This document shows, one piece after another, positions 1-5,336 of a DNA stretch of 7,162 nt (within the stretch, counting starts at the first letter, position 1; the number at the start of each line of letters is the position of its first letter). Origin of the DNA: Desulfobacterales bacterium (GTDB lineage Bacteria > Desulfobacterota > DSM-4660 > Desulfatiglandales > JALVZP01); the NCBI GenBank assembly GCA_027037575.1, contig JALVZP010000229.1, forward strand, positions 1-7,162. Reading direction: 5' to 3'. Under the pieces are notes generated by a model. It worked only from the letters and a program-made list of their open reading frames with translations. It was not told the origin of the DNA and did not search any database. The position numbers were made by a program, and so were the translations under genes.

Positions 1-812
1 ATGTCTGACTCCTTAGAAAAATGGATGATTTTTTCTATATTCCTTTCTGTTCCATCTACATCTGTAACATATGTTATCTTTTGTCCTGGTGTTATGATTG
101 CTATTTCCTTAAGCAGCTTCTGAAAAGATATTCTTTTTTCCTTTATTATTTTTCCCTTCTCTTCCCATGTCACAGGAAAATCCATTTCTTGCTTCATGTC
201 TTTATAGATTGCTTCCTTAAATCTATTTAACCATGGACCAACAGGAAGACCTAATTCTATAAGTTTTTCTTTGTTTATATTTACATGAAAATTTTCCTTT
301 ATTGAGAAGGCAAGACAAGGAATTCCTCCATGATCTAATATCTCTGTCTCTACAATAAAGCTTGGCTCTTTAAGCAATGTCTTAGAAAAAGGCATTTTTT
401 CCTCTTTTCCTGGAGCAAATCTTCTGTTACAGAGATATTCCCTTCTTATAATCTTATCCCCTCTTAATTCATATGCTATTATCCTAAAGTCTGTTACATA
501 ATCTGAAACAAGATTCCATGTATATCCTGCCAGCTTTCCCTCTATGTTTTTCAAAAATCCATTTGGTCCAAAGAGATGAAGCCTTTTATCCCTTCCAAGG
601 AATATCCTTAAAAGAAGATCAAATCCTATAAAATGATCCATATGTGTATGTGTAACAAATACATGGGTAATCTTAAGCATATCCCTTGCTGATAGCTCTG
701 ATATGTCTCCCAAATCAAACAGGATGGCTCTGCTCTGATACAGAAATCTTATGTAAAGGACAGGATCGTAGAATGGATCATTTACCAGGCTTGCATGAAA
801 GATTGGCTTCAT
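1..812 (-). CDS. Ribonuclease Z-like metallo-beta-lactamase-fold hydrolase (partial, C-terminus beyond left edge)
   Basis: The frame reads from an ATG at 812 off the left edge without a stop, giving 270 codons. It shows the metallo-beta-lactamase signature H55-T-H-M-D59-H60, a later metal-ligand His in LDHGGIP (H161), and an Asp in YVTDVDGT (D251). These match the order of zinc ligands in RNase Z/ElaC proteins; the last expected His lies outside the window. Residues 180-195 contain an LGLPVGPWL stretch resembling the Gly-Pro tip of the RNase Z flexible arm, which in true RNase Z contacts tRNA. The N-terminus lacks the usual FLGTGS-type strand, so this is a divergent member. A role in tRNA 3' end processing is possible, but another phosphodiesterase activity is equally open. 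It starts 5 bases after the 60-residue gene, with no clear Shine-Dalgarno, which suggests translational coupling. Fold and family are firm; substrate is not. Confidence 0.85.
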   Translation of the reverse strand, partial: MKPIFHASLVNDPFYDPVLYIRFLYQSRAILFDLGDISELSARDMLKITHVFVTHTHMDHFIGFDLLLRIFLGRDKRLHLFGPNGFLKNIEGKLAGYTWNLVSDYVTDFRIIAYELRGDKIIRREYLCNRRFAPGKEEKMPFSKTLLKEPSFIVETEILDHGGIPCLAFSIKENFHVNINKEKLIELGLPVGPWLNRFKEAIYKDMKQEMDFPVTWEEKGKIIKEKRISFQKLLKEIAIITPGQKITYVTDVDGTERNIEKIIHFSKESD

Positions 813-817
813 CTATT

Positions 818-1000
818 TTAAAGGTCTTCAAGATAGTCCTTTAATTTTTCCTTTAAGGAATCAGGCCATACATCTTTATAAATAAAAGCCCTGATCTCCT
901 CTTTTGTAAGAGTTTCTAATATGGATTTTGGTAAAAGCCTTAGTGCTTCAATCCTTTCAGGATCTACATCTTTAATCATCTCTTTTATCTTATCTTCCAT
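818..1000 (-). CDS. Small charged hypothetical protein (60 aa)
   Basis: This is a 60-codon gene between the aldolase-like gene and the RNase Z-like gene. Its ATG lies 1 base after the upstream stop, and its own stop lies 5 bases before the next start. A GGAG motif (minus strand, 1011-1008) sits about 7 bases before the ATG. The protein is rich in Lys, Glu, Asp and Leu, has no membrane segment or signal peptide, and has no cysteine pairs. It is predicted mostly helical, with a central EEIRAFIYKDVWPDSL stretch carrying its only aromatic cluster. I do not recognise a family. Position, Shine-Dalgarno and tight packing argue that it is a real gene; an opposite-strand frame over the same bases crosses the aldolase boundary and lacks such support. 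It may be an accessory or regulatory partner of a neighbour, but that is only inference from location. Confidence 0.7.
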   Translation of the reverse strand: MEDKIKEMIKDVDPERIEALRLLPKSILETLTKEEIRAFIYKDVWPDSLKEKLKDYLEDL

Positions 1001-1001
1001 C

Positions 1002-1622
1002 TTAAATCTCCATCTTTTTTATTTTTTCATTTGGTATACTCTTTATCTTATCTCCACCAATAAATATGATCTTACAGGCAAGTTCAAAAAAGACTGCTCT
1101 TTTAATCAGAAGATCAATACTGTCTGCCATAGTAACAATTCCATGATTCTGCATAATTATTATGTTAGAAGACTTTGCCTTCTCAGTAACTGCCTCTGCC
1201 AGTTCCTTAGATCCTGGCAAATAGAATGGAATTCTCTCTATCTTCCCAATATAATAAGGAATCTCTGGTATGACATTAAAATCCTTAGGAAATGATTCTG
1301 TGCATGCTGCAATAGTAGAGTAAGGTGACTGAAAATGGAGTACAGTTTTTATATCGGGCCTCACTTTGTATATACCAGTATGAAATCTAAATTCAACAGA
1401 GGGCTTTATATTATTTAATACCTCTCCATCATTTATCCTGCAGATAGATATATCCTCTTCTTTTAATCTTTCTAACCATGAACCAGTGGCACTAATAATC
1501 ATAATATCTTTATCTATACGCATGGAGAGATTACCACTGCTACACATTACCAACTTTAATTTTGCTATCCTGTGTGCAGTAGATAAAAAATTTTTTATTA
1601 CTTTTCTATCAATTTCAATCAT
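1002..1622 (-). CDS. Class II aldolase/adducin-family protein
   Basis: The 206-residue protein has the family layout of L-fuculose-phosphate aldolase (FucA, about 215 aa), ribulose-phosphate 4-epimerases and methylthioribulose-phosphate dehydratases. Visible motifs are SSGNLS (28-33), SATG (44-47), the PSVEFRFH segment with E77 at the catalytic Glu position, HFQSPYST (96-103) and QNHG with H160. FucA binds zinc through three His; here the second (H94 in FucA) is Gln98. Y123 aligns with the FucA catalytic Tyr113. The start is ambiguous: ATG at 1634 would add 4 residues and TTG at 1658 would add 12. I chose 1622 because it puts the GNLS motif at the same distance from Met as in FucA. No Shine-Dalgarno precedes any candidate. 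It is the first gene of the leftward unit. The reaction (aldol cleavage, epimerisation or dehydration of a sugar phosphate) cannot be decided. Confidence 0.88.
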   Translation of the reverse strand: MIEIDRKVIKNFLSTAHRIAKLKLVMCSSGNLSMRIDKDIMIISATGSWLERLKEEDISICRINDGEVLNNIKPSVEFRFHTGIYKVRPDIKTVLHFQSPYSTIAACTESFPKDFNVIPEIPYYIGKIERIPFYLPGSKELAEAVTEKAKSSNIIIMQNHGIVTMADSIDLLIKRAVFFELACKIIFIGGDKIKSIPNEKIKKMEI

Positions 1623-1642
1623 GGCTTGCGTCATGGATAGAT

Positions 1643-1671
1643 ATAAGATAAAAAACAAAGTTTAGTGTCAA
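1643..1671 (-). promoter_or_regulatory. Sigma-70-type promoter for the leftward unit
   Basis: On the minus strand a perfect TTGACA (-35, 1671-1666) is followed after 17 bases by TCTTAT (-10, 1648-1643), which matches 4 of 6 consensus positions. A run of seven T on the minus strand (1679-1673) lies just upstream. Transcription would start near 1636, only about 2 bases before the ATG at 1634 and about 14 before the one at 1622, so the transcript would be leaderless or nearly so. This is read from the sequence only. The element overlaps the region that must hold the promoter for the divergent glycosyltransferase gene, so the two units may compete or be co-regulated. Confidence 0.55.
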
Positions 1672-1677
1672 GAAAAA

Positions 1678-1685
1678 AAGGAGGT
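1678..1685 (+). promoter_or_regulatory. Strong Shine-Dalgarno of the glycosyltransferase gene
   Basis: AAGGAGGT is fully complementary to the 16S rRNA 3' end and sits 4 bases before the ATG at 1690, which fixes that start. It is the strongest ribosome site in the window and marks the head of the rightward unit. The plus-strand promoter is not clear: an A+T-rich TATAAG (1642-1647) could be a -10 element, but no good -35 is properly spaced from it. Confidence 0.8.
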
Positions 1686-1689
1686 TTCT

Positions 1690-2922
1690 ATGAAAAAGAA
1701 AAGCCCTATAATGGTAATTCCTACTTATTGGAGGAGGGAAGAATGGTTTGGAATAAAGGATACTGATATTACATATGACCATCCTACTCCACTAAACCAG
1801 GAAGGAACACTTAAAAGGGCGATAGAGAGTGCAAATATATTAAAAGATAAGGATTTTATCCTTGTCATATTAGCTGTCTCAAATGCAGAGGATATAGAGG
1901 ATAAGGTTGAAAAAAAGGTATTTAATATAATTTCAAATGTAGAAGCAGATTTTCCTATTTATTTCTTCAGTCATTCTCATCTGAAAAGTCTTAAAGAGAG
2001 CCTTAAGGAACATATAGATGAAAATCTGCTTAATTTCCTCAGTCTTAGAGGTTATTCTAATGTAAGGAATATGTGTCTTTTTCTAACATATCTATTTGAT
2101 TCTGAAATTACTATCCTCATAGATGATGATGAAGTATTTGAGGATCCATATTTTATAAGAAAGGCAATGGAGTTCATAGGAAAGAATATAAATTCAGATT
2201 TTATAGGAGCTGTTGCTGGATATTATGTTCAACCAGATGGTGGATGGAGATTAAAAACAAAGGAGGAAAAATGGGCAAGATACTGGAATACAGCAGATAA
2301 AATGAATGAGGCATTTGAGATATTCATTGGAAGACCGCCAAGATTAAAGGTTACTCCCTTTGCATTTGGAGGGAATATGGTTATTCATAAAAAGATATTT
2401 TCTAAAATCCCTTTTGATCCAAATATTAGAAGGGGTGAAGATATTGATTTTCTTATTAACATGAGGATGTTCAATTTTAAATGTTATTTAGACAATACCC
2501 TTTTCATAAAACATCTTCCTCCACCAAAACCCTATCCTATCTGGAAACAAATGAGGGAGGATATTTACAGATTTTTGTATGAGAGAGAGAAGATAAGAAA
2601 GCAGAGAAAGATAGAAGGTATGTATTATGTGAAGGTGGAAGAATTTGATCCTTATCCTGGTGCATTCTTAAGGGATGATCTGGAGGAAAAGATATATAAA
2701 GCAAGCCATCTGTTAGCAGAATATTATAGAGAAAAGGGTTTAGAAAGAGATGCAGAAGAAGCGCTCAGAAATATAAAGATAGTAGAGGAGTATGAATGGT
2801 TAAAAAAAGATCCTTTTTCGTATTACTTAAAGATACAGAATGATTGGGGAAGGCTTATGAGATTTTTGGAAGAGATAGATTTGAGAGAAAAAGCAAAAGC
2901 TACTATTCAGCTGGTAAAATAA
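1690..2922 (+). CDS. GT-A-fold glycosyltransferase, family 2-like
   Basis: This 410-residue protein is probably cytosolic, with no signal peptide or membrane segment. An N-terminal strand MVIPTYWRRE (8-17) is typical of nucleotide-sugar-binding GT-A enzymes. TILIDDDEVF (141-150) carries the metal-binding acidic triad D145-D147. AFGGNMVIHKKIF (225-237) and IRRGEDIDF (246-254) resemble the acceptor-side and catalytic-acid region, and H275 in FIKHLPPPK may be a further metal ligand. The conserved-looking YDHPTPLNQEGTL (29-41) suggests a distinct subfamily. Residues 285-410 form a charged, mostly helical C-terminal region of unknown role. The gene opens the rightward operon and is followed after 3 bases by an ABC exporter, so its product could make the exported compound or modify it. 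Donor and acceptor sugars are not predictable. A mannosyl- or glucosylglycerate-type synthase, a glycolipid enzyme or a cell-wall glycosyltransferase are all possible. Confidence 0.8.
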   Translation: MKKKSPIMVIPTYWRREEWFGIKDTDITYDHPTPLNQEGTLKRAIESANILKDKDFILVILAVSNAEDIEDKVEKKVFNIISNVEADFPIYFFSHSHLKSLKESLKEHIDENLLNFLSLRGYSNVRNMCLFLTYLFDSEITILIDDDEVFEDPYFIRKAMEFIGKNINSDFIGAVAGYYVQPDGGWRLKTKEEKWARYWNTADKMNEAFEIFIGRPPRLKVTPFAFGGNMVIHKKIFSKIPFDPNIRRGEDIDFLINMRMFNFKCYLDNTLFIKHLPPPKPYPIWKQMREDIYRFLYEREKIRKQRKIEGMYYVKVEEFDPYPGAFLRDDLEEKIYKASHLLAEYYREKGLERDAEEALRNIKIVEEYEWLKKDPFSYYLKIQNDWGRLMRFLEEIDLREKAKATIQLVK

Positions 2923-2925
2923 AAG

Positions 2926-3873
2926 ATGAAGTTGGCAGTTCAAATCAGGGATCTTTCTAAGACATTTATACAAGGTATTATAAGAAAGAAGAGGAAGAAG
3001 GCCTTAAAAAATATAAGTATGGATGTTCCTGAAGGTTCAATATGCGGTGTCTTAGGTCCAAATGGTGCAGGAAAGACAACACTTCTTTCCATAATAGCAG
3101 GCATACTTATTCCTGATAAAGGAAATATATTAGTCTTTGGAGAGGATCTTTATTCAACTAAGGGTATAAAAAAGGTACAAAACTTTATTAACATCTCCTC
3201 TGGGCATGCAAATTTTTTGTGGAATATGACTGTAAAAGAGAATTTCCATTACTATGGGATGTTGTATGGAATAGATAATAAAGAAAGGAATAAGAGGATT
3301 GAAGAATTGATAGATCTTTTTTCTCTTAATTCATATAAAGATGTCAGATTTTCTGAGCTTTCTACAGGAACAAAGCAAAGGCTTTCCCTGGCAAAGGCAT
3401 TTATAAATGATCCCAAGATAGTGTTACTGGATGAACCAACAGTTGGTCTTGATCCAGATGTTGCAATGGATATAAGGAGGATAATAAAGGAATTTCATAA
3501 AAAAAAGGATATAACCTTTATCCTTACTACCCATAATATGGAAGAGGCGGAAGAGCTTTGTGATGAAGTATCTTTTATATTTGATGGCCAAATAAGGGTA
3601 AAGGGAAGGCCAAAAGAACTCAAAAAAAAGTTTAATATTGGGGATAGGATTATAATAGAATTAAAAGAAGGTCATACCTTTTCAAAGGATTTCTTTATAA
3701 GCGGACTTTTGAACATAAGTATATCTAATTCTTATGCATCTATTGTGGTGGATGATCATAGTATAAGACTTCCTGAGATTATAAACAGATTTATAAAAGA
3801 AGGTATTCAGATAAAAAGGATGGAGATAAGGAAGGCAGATCTGGAAGATGTCTTCATCAGCTTTTCGAGATGA
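2926..3873 (+). CDS. ABC-2-type exporter ATP-binding protein
   Basis: This 315-residue cytoplasmic ATPase drives the permease encoded next. It has Walker A GPNGAGKTT (44-52), signature LSTGTKQR (145-152), Walker B plus D-loop IVLLDEPTVGLDP (165-177, catalytic E170) and the switch His203 in TTHNM. The usual Q-loop glutamine is not evident: the region reads SSGHANFLWNMT (91-102), with His94 near the expected site. The 75-residue C-terminal extension after the ATPase core resembles that of drug/lipid-type exporters (COG1131) rather than the carbohydrate-binding tail of Wzt proteins. The ATG lies 3 bases after the glycosyltransferase stop with no clear Shine-Dalgarno, implying translational coupling. 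Its last 26 bases overlap the permease gene, so the two are almost certainly made together. The ATPase role is firm; the substrate is unknown. Confidence 0.93.
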   Translation: MKLAVQIRDLSKTFIQGIIRKKRKKALKNISMDVPEGSICGVLGPNGAGKTTLLSIIAGILIPDKGNILVFGEDLYSTKGIKKVQNFINISSGHANFLWNMTVKENFHYYGMLYGIDNKERNKRIEELIDLFSLNSYKDVRFSELSTGTKQRLSLAKAFINDPKIVLLDEPTVGLDPDVAMDIRRIIKEFHKKKDITFILTTHNMEEAEELCDEVSFIFDGQIRVKGRPKELKKKFNIGDRIIIELKEGHTFSKDFFISGLLNISISNSYASIVVDDHSIRLPEIINRFIKEGIQIKRMEIRKADLEDVFISFSR

Positions 3874-4651
3874 GATTGTAAAAACAAATGCATTTTTATT
3901 TAAGAGCTGGATAATAGCAAAGAGGGATATATTTGGCCTATTTGAGGTATTATTCTGGCCACTTATTTCTTTCCTTTCTGTTGGTTTTCTTTCTGATTTT
4001 GCATCCCTTTCATCTGATATGAAAGGATTTATCCTTATAGGTGTTATATCCATGAATACAATACAGGTATGCCAGCTGGATGTGGCGTATGTGCTTCTCT
4101 ATGATATATGGAGTAAGGCATTAAAGCACAGTTTTGTTGCACCTATAGGAATCAGACATATCCTTATAGGATCCATGGTAGTTGGAATAATAAGAGGTGG
4201 GATTGTATTTCTTATACTTGCTTTCTTAAGCCAACTGATTTTTCATTTTAATATACTCGTTCCAGATATTTCAGCCACATCTCTTTTTCTATCAGGTCTT
4301 TTTTTGAATGCGGCTATTGTAGGGATATTAGTTTCTATCTTGGTTTTGACAATAGGATATAAAGCAGAAGTCGCTGCATGGTCAGTAGTAAGTCTTATGT
4401 TTCTTATATGTGGAATATATTATCCTATATCAATTCTTCCTCATTGGGCACAGATAATAGCAAAGACTTTGCCATTAACCTATTTTTTGGAATATTATCG
4501 TATATTTTATGGATTTACTCCTTCTTGTTCAGATGTATTAGTAAAAGGTTGTTTTTTGCTTTTTTTGTATCTAATTCTGGAAATATATATAATGCATTTA
4601 TCTCTTAAAAGGGCAAAACAAAGCGGAATGCTTCTTAAACTTTCTGAGTAG
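3848..4651 (+). CDS. ABC-2-type transporter permease
   Basis: This 267-residue inner-membrane protein is the transmembrane half of the exporter. About six hydrophobic segments are visible, roughly at 30-50, 60-82, 103-131, 144-168, 173-195 and 229-252. Between the second and third lies DIWSKALKHSFVAPIG (86-101), the cytoplasmic coupling-helix region typical of ABC-2 permeases. YYPISILPHWAQIIAKTLPL (191-210) is the characteristic segment before the last membrane helix. The length matches both drug-type (COG0842) and polysaccharide-type (Wzm/NodJ-like) permeases. The start ATG at 3848 overlaps the ATPase gene by 26 bases; no in-frame alternative lies between there and the ATPase stop. The adjoining glycosyltransferase raises the possibility of a glycosylated export substrate, but the sequence does not prove it. 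Confidence 0.92.
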   Translation: MSSSAFRDEIVKTNAFLFKSWIIAKRDIFGLFEVLFWPLISFLSVGFLSDFASLSSDMKGFILIGVISMNTIQVCQLDVAYVLLYDIWSKALKHSFVAPIGIRHILIGSMVVGIIRGGIVFLILAFLSQLIFHFNILVPDISATSLFLSGLFLNAAIVGILVSILVLTIGYKAEVAAWSVVSLMFLICGIYYPISILPHWAQIIAKTLPLTYFLEYYRIFYGFTPSCSDVLVKGCFLLFLYLILEIYIMHLSLKRAKQSGMLLKLSE

Positions 4652-4653
4652 AT

Positions 4654-4659
4654 AAGGAG
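4654..4659 (+). promoter_or_regulatory. Shine-Dalgarno of the HTH-EIIA gene
   Basis: AAGGAG lies 6 bases before the ATG at 4666, in the 14-base gap after the permease stop. It is the first clear ribosome site since the glycosyltransferase gene, so this gene can be translated independently of the exporter genes. It may mark the boundary between the two functional halves of the operon. Confidence 0.75.
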
Positions 4660-4665
4660 ATTAAG

Positions 4666-5331
4666 ATGGAGCTTGAAATAAAAGATGTGGCAAGGCTTAT
4701 GGATCTTCCTGAAATAACTATAATGAGATGGATAAGACAGGGAAAAATTCCATTTCGCATAAAAAATGGAAGATATGTCTTTGATAAAGAGGAGCTTATC
4801 TCCTGGGCAAAGCTACACAATATTATCCTTAAAGAAGAAGATGAAGAGATTGCCAAAAGAGAAGATGAAGAAATAACCCTTTCTGAAGCTATAAAAAGGG
4901 GAGGAGTATATTTTGGACTAAAAGGAAATAATGTTTATGAAGTGCTTAGAAATGCCGTGAATATGATTCAGCTTCCAGAAGGAGTAGATAAGGAGATGGT
5001 ATTTGAGAAATTAATACAAAGAGAAGAGCTTTGTTCAACAGGGATTGGGGAAGGAGTTGCAATCCCACATCCAAGGCATCCAATTAAAGGTCTAAAAAAT
5101 ATGATTGCTGTATTTTTTTTAGAAAAAGAGATAGATTATCACGCCCTGGATAATAAGCCAGTCTTTGTCCTTTTTCTTATACTTACTTCATCTACCAAAG
5201 TTCATTTAAGACTTCTTTCTAAGTTGAGCTTTTGTCTTAGAAAAAAAGACTTCATTTCTTTTTTAAGAAGGTGTAAAAGTGCTCAAGAATTAATAAAAAA
5301 GATAGAAGAACTGGAGAAATCAGAAAAATAA
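4666..5331 (+). CDS. Excisionase/MerR-like HTH domain fused to a PTS EIIA domain
   Basis: This 221-residue soluble protein has two domains. Residues 3-48 form a winged-helix DNA-binding unit of excisionase/MerR type, with IKDVARLMDLPEITIMRWIR, then QGKIPF and a wing ending in RYVFDKEELISWA. Residues about 71-217 match the PtsN/fructose-type EIIA fold, with REELCSTGIGEGVAIPHPRH (119-138) holding H135, the expected phosphorylated His, and H180 in VHLRLLSKLS, corresponding to the second conserved His. EIIA domains accept phosphate from HPr; PtsN-type EIIAs regulate rather than transport sugar. No EIIB, EIIC, HPr or EI gene is in view. The linker (51-70) is strongly acidic and contains an internal repeat. 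The gene is 5 bases upstream of the ClC gene, so a role controlling ion transport or its expression is plausible. The HTH could also be a protein-interaction module rather than a DNA-binding one. Confidence 0.9.
   Translation: MELEIKDVARLMDLPEITIMRWIRQGKIPFRIKNGRYVFDKEELISWAKLHNIILKEEDEEIAKREDEEITLSEAIKRGGVYFGLKGNNVYEVLRNAVNMIQLPEGVDKEMVFEKLIQREELCSTGIGEGVAIPHPRHPIKGLKNMIAVFFLEKEIDYHALDNKPVFVLFLILTSSTKVHLRLLSKLSFCLRKKDFISFLRRCKSAQELIKKIEELEKSEK
4837..4874 (+). repeat. Short in-frame direct repeat in the HTH-EIIA linker
   Basis: GAAGATGAAGAGAT at 4837-4850 recurs as GAAGATGAAGAAAT at 4861-4874, a period of 24 bases or 8 codons. It encodes EDEEI twice (residues 58-62 and 66-70). It looks like a small slippage duplication that lengthened an acidic, flexible linker by about one 8-residue unit and kept the frame. 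Confidence 0.6.
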
Positions 5332-5336
5332 ATATC

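Noticed and set aside
21..230. Plus-strand open frame of 69 codons rich in Phe, Tyr and Cys
   Set aside because: It lies wholly opposite the RNase Z-like coding region; its composition is that of the antisense of an A-rich gene, and it has no ribosome site.
921..1295. Plus-strand open frame of 124 codons
   Set aside because: It runs antisense across the boundary between the 60-residue gene and the aldolase gene, both better supported by motifs and Shine-Dalgarno.
1642..1654. Plus-strand -10-like TATAAG for the glycosyltransferase gene
   Set aside because: No acceptable -35 is spaced 16-18 bases upstream, and the same bases serve the better minus-strand -10; not listed as a promoter.
1623..1689. 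Search for a terminator, riboswitch or operator in the divergent intergenic stretch
   Set aside because: It is only about 67 bases and A-rich; no convincing inverted repeat or structured leader was seen.
3682..4053. Minus-strand open frame of 123 codons
   Set aside because: It is antisense to the ABC ATPase/permease junction and has no recognisable domain.
4666..4815. Excisionase-like HTH as a sign of a mobile element or prophage
   Set aside because: The domain is fused to EIIA and sits inside a metabolic operon, with no integrase, attachment site or flanking repeats visible.
4378..4856. Open frames in the permease tail (plus strand, 4378-4608) and antisense to the HTH-EIIA start (4635-4856)
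   Set aside because: Both are shadows of the permease and HTH-EIIA genes in other frames; the protein sequences are low-complexity and lack start signals.
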